A DNA stretch of 64,000 bases, from the NCBI RefSeq assembly GCF_003473545.1, contig NZ_QUCM01000003.1, positions 63,472 to 127,471 on the forward strand. The letters run 5' to 3'. Shown here piece by piece: positions 25,893 through 34,539 of this stretch. The notes under the pieces are model-generated. The model did no database searches and was not told where the DNA came from. It saw only the letters and a list, made by a program, of their open reading frames with translations. The DNA is from Clostridium sp. AM22-11AC. Its GTDB lineage: Bacteria > Bacillota > Clostridia > Lachnospirales > Lachnospiraceae. Positions within the stretch are counted from its first letter, which is position 1. Every line of letters begins with the position of its first letter. The position numbers and the translations under genes are program-made.

Positions 25893-26561
25893 ATGTGTCT
25901 CACAGAACTTGCAAAAAAGATCGACATCAGCTGCGTCCGGGCATTCCATACCCGTGATGAGATCGACTCTATGGTAGAAGCTGCCATCCGGTATCATTTC
26001 GCTGCTGTTTTCACCCTTCCTGCCTTTTCTTCTTATGTAGCAAAAAAGCTGGCTGATTACCCGGACATCCACACAGGAGGCGTCATCAGCTTTCCGGGAG
26101 GCGGTGATACTATTTCCCAGAAAAGCAGACAGGCAAAAGAACTGCGTGAAGCCGGTTGTAAAGAGCTTGATATGGTTATGAATTTAACAGCTTTGCGGAG
26201 TCATGAAGACAATTATGTACTGGAAGATATTGGTGCTGTTCGGGAAGCAGCTGGTAAAGATATCTTAAAGGTCATTATTGAAGCACCTCAGCTGACAGAG
26301 GAAGAAATACGCAGGGCAGTAAATTTATGCATCCGGGCTGGTGCTGATTACGCAAAAACAAGCACAGGCTGGTATCCTGCACACCCTTCTGCCCTCTCCC
26401 AGGTACAGATCATGGCAGATGAGGCAAAGGGACGTATTAAGATCAAAGCTGCCGGAGGGATCCGCACATTAGAAACCATCCATGCCATGGAAGAAGCCGG
26501 CTGTGACCGTTTTGGCATCGGTCTCTCTTCTGCTCTAAAGCTTTTTACGGACCTGTCTTAA
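25893..26561 (+). CDS. DeoC-family aldolase
   Basis: 222 aa, the size of 2-deoxyribose-5-phosphate aldolase. The Schiff-base lysine is in DYAKTSTGW (counterpart of Lys167 in E. coli), the second lysine in IKAAGGIRT, and the acidic residue in CKELDMVMN. The ATG at 25893 has AAGGAG ahead and follows the gntR stop by one base. DeoC converts deoxyribose-5-phosphate to acetaldehyde and glyceraldehyde-3-phosphate. In this operon the substrate might instead be another short sugar phosphate linked to uronate breakdown; there are no deoxyribose kinase or phosphopentomutase genes nearby. Confidence 0.88.
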   Translation: MCLTELAKKIDISCVRAFHTRDEIDSMVEAAIRYHFAAVFTLPAFSSYVAKKLADYPDIHTGGVISFPGGGDTISQKSRQAKELREAGCKELDMVMNLTALRSHEDNYVLEDIGAVREAAGKDILKVIIEAPQLTEEEIRRAVNLCIRAGADYAKTSTGWYPAHPSALSQVQIMADEAKGRIKIKAAGGIRTLETIHAMEEAGCDRFGIGLSSALKLFTDLS

Positions 26562-26668
26562 TGATCTATCCTGTATCTGCCCTTTTAAAGATACCTTTCA
26601 ATAACCTTTCTGGCATTTGTTCTAAAAAGATACCTGAAACATTGTGAAATATGCCTATAAAGTCACCA

Positions 26669-26697
26669 TTGATTTTATGACCTTTTAGTGATATATT
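26669..26697 (+). promoter_or_regulatory. Promoter of the secondary-alcohol dehydrogenase
   Basis: TTGATT (26669-26674), 17-nt spacer, TATATT (26692-26697). A direct repeat AAAGATACCT occurs twice upstream, about 40 nt apart, in 26586-26635. Confidence 0.6.
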
Positions 26698-26770
26698 TTT
26701 AACTATCAGATGATATTTTTTTAACAAGCAAATACTATATAAACGCATCATTGAAAGGAGAACATTATTT

Positions 26771-27832
26771 ATGAAGGGTTACGCAATGTTAAAAATCGGA
26801 GAATCTGGCTGGATCGAGAAAGACCGTCCTGTATGTGGACCAATGGACGCTATCTGTAAGCCATTAGCAGTTGCTATCTGTACTTCCGATGTACATACTC
26901 TCTGGGAAGGCGCTATCGGCGACCGCCACAACATGATCTTAGGACATGAGTGCTGTGCAGAAGTAGTTGAAGTTGGTTCTATGGTAAAAGATTTCAAGCC
27001 AGGCGACCGTGTATTGGTTCCTGCTATCACTCCTGACTGGAACTCCTTAGAGGCTCAGGCTGGTTTCTCCATGCACTCCGGCGGTATGTTAGCGGGCTGG
27101 AAATTCTCCAACTTCAAAGATGGCGTATTTTCCGAATACTTCCATGTAAATGATGCAGACGGCAACCTGGCACTGCTGCCATCCAACATCAGCCCAACTG
27201 ACGCATGTATGCTGTCTGATATGGTTCCTACCGGTTTCCATGGCGTAGAGCTGGCAGATGTTCAGTTTGGTGATACTGTTTTAGTAGTTGGTATCGGACC
27301 TGTAGGACTTATGTCTGTAGCAGGAACCAATATGCGCGGCGCTTCCCGTATTATCGCAGTTGGAACCCGTCCTGTATGTGTAGAGGCTGCAAAGAAGTAC
27401 GGCGCTACTGATTTTGTAAGCTACAAGAACGGCCCGATCTGGAAACAGGTTATGGATATGACAGACGGCAAGGGCGTTGACAAAGTTGTCATCGCAGGCG
27501 GCGGCGTTGAAACCTTCGCAGAAGCAGTTAAGTGCTTAAAGCCAGGCGGCAAGATCGGTAACGTAAACTACCTTGGCTCCGGCGATACCATTGATATCCC
27601 ACGTACAGAATGGGGCGTTGGTATGGGTCACAAGCAGATTAACGGCGGTTTAATGCCAGGCGGACGTTTACGTATGGAAAAACTGGGCGCTTTAGTATCT
27701 GCCAGAAAACTGGATGTTTCCCCATTAAGCACTCATGTATTCAAGGGCTGGGATCACCTGGAAGAAGCATTATTCCTTATGAGAGACAAGCCAGCTGACC
27801 TGATCAAGCCAGTTGTTGTGATCGAAGAATAA
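26771..27832 (+). CDS. NADP-dependent zinc secondary-alcohol (isopropanol-type) dehydrogenase
   Basis: 353 aa medium-chain dehydrogenase closely resembling the Clostridium beijerinckii secondary alcohol dehydrogenase. The catalytic zinc ligands Cys37, His59 and Asp150 are at exactly the same positions, with Glu60 after His59. The Rossmann motif is VGIGPVGL. The NADP-selecting residues Gly198, Arg200 and Tyr218 are kept, and Ser199 is Thr. There are no structural-zinc cysteines. It interconverts acetaldehyde or acetone-type carbonyls and alcohols. Codon use is strongly biased (CCA, GCT, GGC), implying high expression. Ribosome binding site AAAGGAG. Confidence 0.92.
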   Translation: MKGYAMLKIGESGWIEKDRPVCGPMDAICKPLAVAICTSDVHTLWEGAIGDRHNMILGHECCAEVVEVGSMVKDFKPGDRVLVPAITPDWNSLEAQAGFSMHSGGMLAGWKFSNFKDGVFSEYFHVNDADGNLALLPSNISPTDACMLSDMVPTGFHGVELADVQFGDTVLVVGIGPVGLMSVAGTNMRGASRIIAVGTRPVCVEAAKKYGATDFVSYKNGPIWKQVMDMTDGKGVDKVVIAGGGVETFAEAVKCLKPGGKIGNVNYLGSGDTIDIPRTEWGVGMGHKQINGGLMPGGRLRMEKLGALVSARKLDVSPLSTHVFKGWDHLEEALFLMRDKPADLIKPVVVIEE

Positions 27833-27863
27833 AGACTTTAATGGCTAAATAGCATACTTATCT

Positions 27864-27889
27864 TGAGGACGCGCTTCTGGCGCGTTCTC
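27864..27889 (+). terminator. GC-rich hairpin after the alcohol dehydrogenase
   Basis: GAGGACGCGC-TTCT-GGCGCGTTCTC stem-loop. The T-run is poor, so it may be an mRNA 3' stabiliser or a weak terminator. Confidence 0.5.
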
Positions 27890-27946
27890 GTTCTACTACA
27901 GGAAAACAGAGCACGTACTCTGGGAATTGGGGATTTTGGTTATCAT

Positions 27947-28885
27947 ATGAAAATACTGATCGTATCCGGCTTCCTGGGCGCAGGAAAAACTACTTTTATC
28001 AAGGCATTGGCAAAACACACAAAAAAAGACTTTGCCATACTGGAAAATGAATACGGTGCCGCTGGCATTGACGCAGACCGGCTGCGTGCAGAAGAAGGTC
28101 AGAGCCCTGTCAACATCTGGGAAATGACAGAAGGCTGCATCTGCTGCTCTGCCAAAGGAGATTTTTCCCTGTCCGTTCTCTCCATTGCCAATACCATTGA
28201 CCCGGAATATCTGGTCATCGAACCTACCGGTGTCGGTATGCTTGGCAATGTCATGGAAAATTTAAAGCAGATCGAATACGAGCATATTTCCATTTTGGCA
28301 CCTGTGACCATTGCAGATATCTACAGCTACCGGCGCTATTTAAAAGAATATCCTGCTCTTTACGAGAACCAGATCAAAGATGCCGGAACTATTTTCCTGT
28401 CAAAGTCCGAACAGGCTTCTGCTGAAGAAAAAGAAGAAGCCAGACAGGTCTTAGCCGGGATCAATCCCACAGCTACGATCTATACAGACCACTACTCTTC
28501 TCTTCCTGAGAAAGACTGGCTGCGGCTTCTTGAAACAGGGTATGACGGACGGTTGTACCAGGTAAAGGCAGAAGAAACCGAAAACCTTCCGGATACCTTT
28601 TCCATTGAAAACGCCTATTTTTCTTCCCCAGAGTCTCTTCTTATATTCTTAGAAGATCTGATCCGGGGACAGTACGGAAATATTTTCCGCGCCAAAGGAC
28701 AGATCCTTGCCGGTTCCCAGTGGTTTCAGTTTGATGTAGCCGACAGCCGTTATGGCATTACAGGCTGTGAACCCCAAAAGACTGGAAAAGCTGTATTCAT
28801 CGGCACAGAGATCCACAGACAACCCATCCGCCGTGTGGTATTAAGTAAGATGATCCAGAAAAAAATCGTCGTAAAAAAACGATGA
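27947..28885 (+). CDS. CobW/COG0523-family GTPase, probable metallochaperone
   Basis: 312 aa from the ATG at 27947. The frame is open further upstream, but the family start MKILIVSGFLGAGKTTF carries the Walker A at residues 8-15. The metal-binding GCICC motif is at about residues 62-66 (EGCICCSAKGDF). The G4-type and C-terminal parts are more divergent. COG0523 proteins deliver zinc or other metals. It lies 114 nt after the zinc alcohol dehydrogenase on the same strand, so zinc delivery to that enzyme is a possible but unproven role. No cobalamin genes are nearby, so the CobW name is only by family. Confidence 0.85.
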   Translation: MKILIVSGFLGAGKTTFIKALAKHTKKDFAILENEYGAAGIDADRLRAEEGQSPVNIWEMTEGCICCSAKGDFSLSVLSIANTIDPEYLVIEPTGVGMLGNVMENLKQIEYEHISILAPVTIADIYSYRRYLKEYPALYENQIKDAGTIFLSKSEQASAEEKEEARQVLAGINPTATIYTDHYSSLPEKDWLRLLETGYDGRLYQVKAEETENLPDTFSIENAYFSSPESLLIFLEDLIRGQYGNIFRAKGQILAGSQWFQFDVADSRYGITGCEPQKTGKAVFIGTEIHRQPIRRVVLSKMIQKKIVVKKR

Positions 28886-28917
28886 ACATTGACAGTCTGA
28901 GCATACCTGATCTTCCC

Positions 28918-28945
28918 AAAAACGCCTTTCACCAGGCGTTTTTTA
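28918..28945 (+). terminator. Terminator after the CobW-family gene
   Basis: AAAACGCC-TTTCACC-AGGCGTTTTTT, perfect stem with a T-run. Confidence 0.92.
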
Positions 28946-28987
28946 ATGTTCTCTTTTTAAAAAGTGTCTGGAAACATATGCCTGTAA

Positions 28988-29016
28988 TTGCATTTTATCT
29001 TCTCCTATGTTAAACT
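28988..29016 (+). promoter_or_regulatory. Candidate promoter of the NSS transporter
   Basis: TTGCAT (28988-28993), 17-nt spacer, TAAACT (29011-29016). Confidence 0.5.
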
Positions 29017-29066
29017 GTTTTAGATATAGCAAAATCATATTTATAAAAATAAAGGGGTTAAATCAC

Positions 29067-30434
29067 ATGAGCAAAAACAAACGAAGTACATTCTCCGGAA
29101 AACTGGGCTTTGTACTGTCTGCTGCCGGTGCTTCTGTAGGACTTGGAAACATCTGGCGATTTCCGTATCTGGCTGCCAAATATGGCGGCGGCATCTTTTT
29201 ACTGGTCTACATCATCCTGGCTCTTACCTTCGGCTACACCATGATCATGGCTGAGACATCTTTGGGACGAATGACCAAAAAGAGCCCGGTAGGCGCTTAC
29301 CAGAGTTTTGGAAAATCCAAATGGCTCTCTCTTGGCGGCTGGATCAATGCCATTATCCCGATCCTGATCGTTCCTTACTACTCCGTAATCGGCGGATGGG
29401 TCATCAAATATCTGATCGGCTATTTCAGCGGACAGGCGCAGACACTTGCCTCTGACACTTATTTTTCCGCTTTTATCTCCAATGGAGCTTCCACAGAGAT
29501 CTGCTTTATTGTTTTTACCTTCTGCACCTTAGGCATCATCTACGCAGGTGTGCAGAATGGTATTGAACGTGTTTCCAAGTTTATGATGCCGGTCCTGGTA
29601 GTTCTTTCCGTGATCATTGCCATTTATTCTGTTACCAGACCTGGTGCTTTGGAAGGCGTTAAATACTTTCTGGTACCCAATCCGGCAAACTTTTCCTGGA
29701 TGACAGTTGTTTCCGCCATGGGCCAGATGTTCTACTCTCTGTCCATTGCCATGGGTATCCTGGTGACTTTCGGCTCCTACATGTTAAAGGATATGTCCAT
29801 TGAAGACTCCACCCAGAATGTAGAGATTTTCGATACTGCTATCGCCATTATGGCAGGTCTTATGATCATCCCTGCAGTATTTGCTTTCTCCGGCGGTGAT
29901 CCTGATACACTGAACGCCGGTCCTGCACTGATGTTTATTACCATTCCAAAAGTATTTGCCAATATGGGCCTTGGAACCGGTATCGGTATCCTGTTCTTCT
30001 TACTGGTATTATTTGCAGCAATGACCAGCTCCATCGCACTGACCGAAAGCGCCGTTTCTACCTTTGAGGATGAGTTGTACTGGGGACGTAAAAAATCTAC
30101 CATTGTTATGGCAGTGATCATGGTATCCCTTGGTTCTTTATCCTGTCTGGGATACGGACCTTTGGCAAATGTGACCATCATCGGCATGCAGTTTCTAGAT
30201 TTCTTTGATTTCCTCACCAACTCTGTGATGATGCCGATCGCAGCCATTGCCACCTGCCTTCTGGTCTCCAGAGTCATCGGTGTAAAAAAGATCGAAGAAG
30301 AAGTCACCTTAGAAGGAAAGCCATTCCGAAGAAAAAAGATCTTCTATTTTATGATCCAGTACCTGTGCCCTATCTTTGCAGCCATTATCCTGATCAGTTC
30401 CGTGGCTAATGCATTTGGATGGATTTCTATGTAG
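29067..30434 (+). CDS. Sodium-dependent transporter, neurotransmitter:sodium symporter family
   Basis: 455 aa from the ATG at 29067, which has AAGGGG ahead; a longer frame to 29007 exists. Eleven or twelve hydrophobic helices. The family signature is GKLGFVLSAAGASVGLGNIWRF (split here: GKLGFVLSAAGASV and GLGNIWRFPYLAAKYGGG), covering the unwound helix 1 that binds Na+ and substrate. LeuT-type proteins import amino acids with sodium; the substrate is not readable. It is a single-gene unit with its own promoter and terminator. Confidence 0.92.
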   Translation: MSKNKRSTFSGKLGFVLSAAGASVGLGNIWRFPYLAAKYGGGIFLLVYIILALTFGYTMIMAETSLGRMTKKSPVGAYQSFGKSKWLSLGGWINAIIPILIVPYYSVIGGWVIKYLIGYFSGQAQTLASDTYFSAFISNGASTEICFIVFTFCTLGIIYAGVQNGIERVSKFMMPVLVVLSVIIAIYSVTRPGALEGVKYFLVPNPANFSWMTVVSAMGQMFYSLSIAMGILVTFGSYMLKDMSIEDSTQNVEIFDTAIAIMAGLMIIPAVFAFSGGDPDTLNAGPALMFITIPKVFANMGLGTGIGILFFLLVLFAAMTSSIALTESAVSTFEDELYWGRKKSTIVMAVIMVSLGSLSCLGYGPLANVTIIGMQFLDFFDFLTNSVMMPIAAIATCLLVSRVIGVKKIEEEVTLEGKPFRRKKIFYFMIQYLCPIFAAIILISSVANAFGWISM

Positions 30435-30474
30435 TTTTTACCAATAACTCTTATATTGTTTCCTATGCCAATTA

Positions 30475-30520
30475 AAAGACTGCTGCAAAATGGATTTTCT
30501 CCGTTATGCAGCAGTCTTTA
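30475..30520. terminator. Bidirectional terminator between NSS transporter and Fe-alcohol dehydrogenase
   Basis: AAAGACTGCTGC and GCAGCAGTCTTT form a perfect 12-bp stem, flanked by A-rich and T-rich sequence. Confidence 0.9.
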
Positions 30521-30534
30521 TACTATTTACCTTA

Positions 30535-31719
30535 TTATTTTCTTTCTGTACACAGTTTATAAATATCAATCATCTGAGACTTTCCGATCTTTACAAAATT
30601 ACCTACTGGAATCGTATCCCCATAAGTTGCCTTATCGGCCATTTCTTCAAACGCATCTGTCGGTAATCCGGCATCTTCAAACGTCAAAGGCATTCCCAGT
30701 TTTTTAAAGAATTCTCTCATACGTCTGATACCTTCCAGACATATTTCATCTTCTTCTCCATATGCCAGATCTACATCCCATACTCTTACTGCAAACTGCA
30801 TAAAGCGTTTTTTATCATGACTGTAAACATATTCCATCCATGCAGGATATACAATAGAAAGACTTGCTCCATGAGCAATATCGTAAAGTCCGCTCATTTC
30901 CAGCGCGATACGATGGGACGCCCAATCCTGTACTCTTCCTGTATTTAATAATCCATTATGAGCGAGAGTTCCTGCCCAGACAATTTCGGCTCTTGTGTCA
31001 TAATTTTCCGGCTCTTTTAAAGTTTTCTCTCCATTGGCAATAATACTGCGAAGTGCTGCTTCACATAACCGATCTGTCAGATCCACATGTGTTGTGTTGG
31101 TAAAATAGCGTTCCATAATATGGGTCATCATATCTACAACTCCACAGCCGATCTGGTATGCAGGCAATGTAAATGTAAGTTCAGGATTTATAATGGCAAA
31201 TACCGGGCGGATCAGGTCCAGATTAATACTCTTTTTATACCATCCATCTTCATTTGTAATAACAGAGCTTAAACTTGATTCACTTCCAGCTGCCGGTATA
31301 GTACAAATTACGGCTGTTTTTAGGGTTTTCTTTGGGGTATCTTTACCAAGATAAAAATCCCAGACATCTCCCTCATAAGGGACACCAACACCGATTGCTT
31401 TCGCAGTGTCAATAGCACTTCCGCCACCGATCGCAAGGATAAAATCAATTTTCTCATTGCGGCATATTTCAATTCCTCTGCGCACCAGACTTAGCCTCGG
31501 ATTTGGTTTCACGCCTCCCAATTCCAGAATATCAATTTTCTGCTGTTTCAATGAACTGCTTACTGCATCAAAAAGCCCATTTTTCTTAATACGGTCTGAG
31601 CCATATACTACGAGTACCTTATTACAGTCACTGTATTTTCGTATTTTCTCTCCAACCTGTTCCTGCGTACCTTTTCCAAACACAATTTCTGTCGTATTAG
31701 AAAATTCAAAATTGATCAT
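30535..31719 (-). CDS. Iron-containing alcohol dehydrogenase (YqhD/butanol dehydrogenase type)
   Basis: 394 aa. The nucleotide-binding block is LAIGGGSAIDTAKAIG (residues about 95-110), with the PAAGSESSLSSVI segment, the CGVVDMMTHIMERYF helix carrying a metal-binding histidine, and the HGASLSIVYPAW metal site. It reduces aldehydes to alcohols, most likely with NADPH. It is the last gene of the PTS operon, 14 nt after the aldolase, so it may reduce an aldehyde formed from the PTS sugar. Confidence 0.9.
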   Translation of the reverse strand: MINFEFSNTTEIVFGKGTQEQVGEKIRKYSDCNKVLVVYGSDRIKKNGLFDAVSSSLKQQKIDILELGGVKPNPRLSLVRRGIEICRNEKIDFILAIGGGSAIDTAKAIGVGVPYEGDVWDFYLGKDTPKKTLKTAVICTIPAAGSESSLSSVITNEDGWYKKSINLDLIRPVFAIINPELTFTLPAYQIGCGVVDMMTHIMERYFTNTTHVDLTDRLCEAALRSIIANGEKTLKEPENYDTRAEIVWAGTLAHNGLLNTGRVQDWASHRIALEMSGLYDIAHGASLSIVYPAWMEYVYSHDKKRFMQFAVRVWDVDLAYGEEDEICLEGIRRMREFFKKLGMPLTFEDAGLPTDAFEEMADKATYGDTIPVGNFVKIGKSQMIDIYKLCTERK

Positions 31720-31733
31720 ATTTCTTCCCGTCC

Positions 31734-32597
31734 TTATCTGTATAATTCTGCCTTTCCCAAAGATCCAAATAACTCCATTTTCTCCCGGATCACCTGTTTT
31801 GCATCATTGATTCCTGGAGTCAATACTTTAGCAGGAACAAATCCACCTGTTTCCTGAATCACTTCATCTACCTTCTTAAAGAACGCATATTTAAAATCAC
31901 TTGAAATATTCACTTTTCGGATTCCAATCTGGCATGCCCTACGGATCTCATCATCCGGATTGTTGCTTCCACCATGAAGGACTAATGGTACAGGTGCAAC
32001 TTCTTTGATCCGCTCTAACAGCTCCAGCTGAAGTTTTGGCACAAATCCTTTTGGATAGATTCCATGCGCTGTTCCAATTGCAATTACAAGGCAGTCAACC
32101 CCTGTTTTGGTTACAAAATCAATGACATCTTCCGGATTTGTATATGTAACATTTTCTACTCCACCTTCATCTGAGTTACTCATAACTCCGATGGTTCCAA
32201 TCTCACCTTCCACTGATACTCCTACCATATGTGCCAAGTCTGTTACTTCTTTTGTGAGGCGGACATTTTCCTCATAAGGCAGTTCTGAACCATCAAGCAT
32301 AACTGATGTGAAACCTGCCTGGATCGCTTTCATACACTGTTGAATGGTTTTTCCATGATCCAGATGAAGAACAAAGGGAACTTTACTGTTAGATAATCTT
32401 GCCCTTACATACTGATAAAAATCTCTTGTGGCAAAATCAAATTCACCTGGTGCTACCTGTACAATGGCCGGCGCATTCTGCGCTTCTGCCTCTTCTACCA
32501 CTGCACGAAACAGTGAACTCTCCGTTGCATTAAATGCACCTACTGCAAACTGATTTTTGTCTGCTACTTTTAACATTTCCTCCATATTGATCAGCAT
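31734..32597 (-). CDS. Class II ketose-bisphosphate aldolase (FbaA/GatY/KbaY type)
   Basis: 287 aa zinc aldolase. The metal-site histidine is in LHLDHGKT (His81); the others are in IGTAHGIYPKG and VLHGGSNNPDD. The GSELPYEENVRLTKEV region is family-typical. It would split a ketose 1,6-bisphosphate or tagatose-type sugar made by the PTS genes upstream. The choice between fructose- and tagatose-type substrate cannot be made by eye. It lies 46 nt after EIIC. No separate 1-phosphofructokinase is present in the operon. Confidence 0.9.
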   Translation of the reverse strand: MLINMEEMLKVADKNQFAVGAFNATESSLFRAVVEEAEAQNAPAIVQVAPGEFDFATRDFYQYVRARLSNSKVPFVLHLDHGKTIQQCMKAIQAGFTSVMLDGSELPYEENVRLTKEVTDLAHMVGVSVEGEIGTIGVMSNSDEGGVENVTYTNPEDVIDFVTKTGVDCLVIAIGTAHGIYPKGFVPKLQLELLERIKEVAPVPLVLHGGSNNPDDEIRRACQIGIRKVNISSDFKYAFFKKVDEVIQETGGFVPAKVLTPGINDAKQVIREKMELFGSLGKAELYR

Positions 32598-32643
32598 ATT
32601 TATTTTCCTCCTTAAATATTATTTATTCTCCCATTCATTTCCC

Positions 32644-33736
32644 TTAAAATGTTTCTATTTTGATCTCCCCATCATCTGAAGCTGCACCAGTCTCTGTTCC
32701 TAAATCTTCAAAGCTTTCATCTTCCTCGGTTACAGGTTTTTTAAGCAATGATAAGATGACTCCTGTTATCACACTGCCGATAGCAAGTGCCAGACAGAAC
32801 TTTGCCGGATTAGTAAACAACGGTACAGAAAGCATTCCGCCATGAGGTACTGGTGAGCCGCATCCCCACATCATAGATAAACCACCTGCAACTGCGGAAC
32901 CACATACACAGGAGAAAACCACACGAACTAAATCTCTTGCTGCGATTGGAATAACGCCTTCTGTGATCATGCAAAATCCCATAGGAACAGCTGCTTTTAA
33001 AGCTTCCTTTTCTGCCTTTGTATATTTATTTCTGGTAAGGAGACAGGAAATAGCAATTCCAAAAGGAGGAATCATGGAACCTACAAATTTAACTGCTTCT
33101 GGTTCTAAAACTCCATCCACCATAAGTCCATTTACAAAAGTTGACATTGTCTTATTAACAGGACCACCAAAATCAAAACATGCCATTCCACCTAAAACTG
33201 CACCAAATACAAATTTAGAACCATTCTGAAGACCACTGATTGCTGCTGTCAGCGTTACCCTGAAGCCATGCAAACGGCTGCCCTACTACTGTAAACATAA
33301 GAACAGATGCTACTGCCGTTACAAGTACAGGAATCACCATAACCGGCATCAATCCCTGCATTGCGCTTGGAAGCTTTACATATTTTTTTACAGCCAATAC
33401 CAGATAGCCAACTAAAAATCCGGCTACGATACCACCGATAAAACCAGCTTTAATTTCCGTACAGATAAAGCCAAGAATCAAGCCAGGTGCAATACCAGGT
33501 CTGTCTGCTATAGAATAAGCAACACCCGCCGTAATAACAGGAACTACTGCCGACATTCCAAAGCCACCGGCTTTATACAGATACCAGCCAATACCTGATG
33601 TAGAATTACGAACATCTCCGTCAATAAACTGTCCTAAAGCCATACACAATCCAGCAGCTACTACTAAAGGAATCATATAACCAATTGCTGTCAATACATG
33701 TTTCTTAATAATTGCGATCACTCCATGTTCTTTCAT
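32644..33736 (-). pseudogene. Fructose-type PTS EIIC gene, split by a +1 frameshift
   Basis: Two overlapping reading frames together make one EIIC membrane protein of about 360 aa. The first (33215-33736) starts MKEHGVIAIIKKHVLTAIGY and ends after VVGQPFAWLQG in a short frameshifted tail. The second (from about 33273) continues with VTLTAAISGLQNGSKFVFG and the conserved FDFGGPVNKTMS, to KIETF at 32646. Dropping one G from the GGG at about 33256-33258 joins them as WLQVTLTAAISG. This is either a real inactivating mutation or a sequence error; the neighbouring EIIA, EIIB and regulator are intact. Confidence 0.85.
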
Positions 33737-33750
33737 AGTCCTTCTCCTTT

Positions 33751-34068
33751 TTAATTTTTGTTTTCTAACGCTTTTTCTACTTTTTCAATAAAACCGATGG
33801 CATTTTTGATCACTGCTGCCGTCCCCACTCGGATCACCGGTTTTCCCTTAAAGCGTTCTTCTCCTGAGATCTTTACATCTACCGCCAGGATTACTACATC
33901 AGCTTCTGCAATCTGCTCTGATGTCAATTTATGTTCCGTCCCGATCGTTCCCTGGGTTTCCACAACACATTCATGGCCTCTGGCTTTTGCTCCCTTTATC
34001 AACTTTTCCCTTGCCATATAGGTATGTGCTATTCCTGCGGTACATGCTGCTACTCCTACGATCTTCAT
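33751..34068 (-). CDS. Fructose-type PTS EIIB component
   Basis: 105 aa. It starts MKIVGVAACTAGIAHTYMA; the phosphorylated cysteine is Cys9 in the ACTAGIAHT loop typical of fructose EIIB. It takes phosphate from EIIA and gives it to the sugar carried by EIIC. It directly abuts the EIIA stop and is 14 nt ahead of EIIC. Confidence 0.94.
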   Translation of the reverse strand: MKIVGVAACTAGIAHTYMAREKLIKGAKARGHECVVETQGTIGTEHKLTSEQIAEADVVILAVDVKISGEERFKGKPVIRVGTAAVIKNAIGFIEKVEKALENKN

Positions 34069-34539
34069 TCACTGCTCCCCCTTTCTGTTAAATAAAGTGA
34101 ATATTTCTGCTTCACTCTCTGTGTTTAATAATGTTTCTATTACCTTCTCATCACAAAGCGCTATAGCTACCTGTGATAATAATGAAACCAGCTCTGATGT
34201 ATCTTTATCATTTACAGCAAACATAACAAAAGCTCTTGTTGTTCCTTCTCCCAGCGTCTCCCATTCAATTCCCTTATCCAGTCTTCCTACTGCCATAGCA
34301 GTCTTGCCTACAGCAGCTGTCTTTCCATGAGGGATCGCAACCTGATCTCCAATTCCAGTAGGACCTTCACTCTCTCTTTCATACACAGCTTTAATATATC
34401 CAGCTTTGTCCACCAAAACTCCGGCCCGATCAAACATCTCCGCCATTTCTTCAATTACTTCTTTCTTATCCCTTCCCTTCATGTGAAGGTTAATACATGA
34501 CCTGTTAATCACATTTTCAATAGTCATTTCTCCTGTCAT
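34069..34539 (-). CDS. Fructose/mannitol-type PTS EIIA component
   Basis: 156 aa. The phosphorylated histidine is in QVAIPHGKT, after the ESEGPTGIG block typical of this EIIA family. Its start overlaps the regulator stop by four bases, so expression is coupled. It phosphorylates EIIB and, with the PRD regulator, links flux to gene control. Confidence 0.93.
   Translation of the reverse strand: MTGEMTIENVINRSCINLHMKGRDKKEVIEEMAEMFDRAGVLVDKAGYIKAVYERESEGPTGIGDQVAIPHGKTAAVGKTAMAVGRLDKGIEWETLGEGTTRAFVMFAVNDKDTSELVSLLSQVAIALCDEKVIETLLNTESEAEIFTLFNRKGEQ

Noticed and set aside
26600-26660. Sigma-54 promoter (TGGCAT) or Rex site upstream of the alcohol dehydrogenase
   Set aside because: The GC element at -12 is missing and only half-sites of a Rex motif are present; a normal -35/-10 pair fits better.
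33215-33273. Programmed ribosomal frameshift in EIIC
   Set aside because: No slippery heptamer, stimulatory hairpin or rare codon/stop combination is visible at the site; a mutation or sequencing error is simpler.
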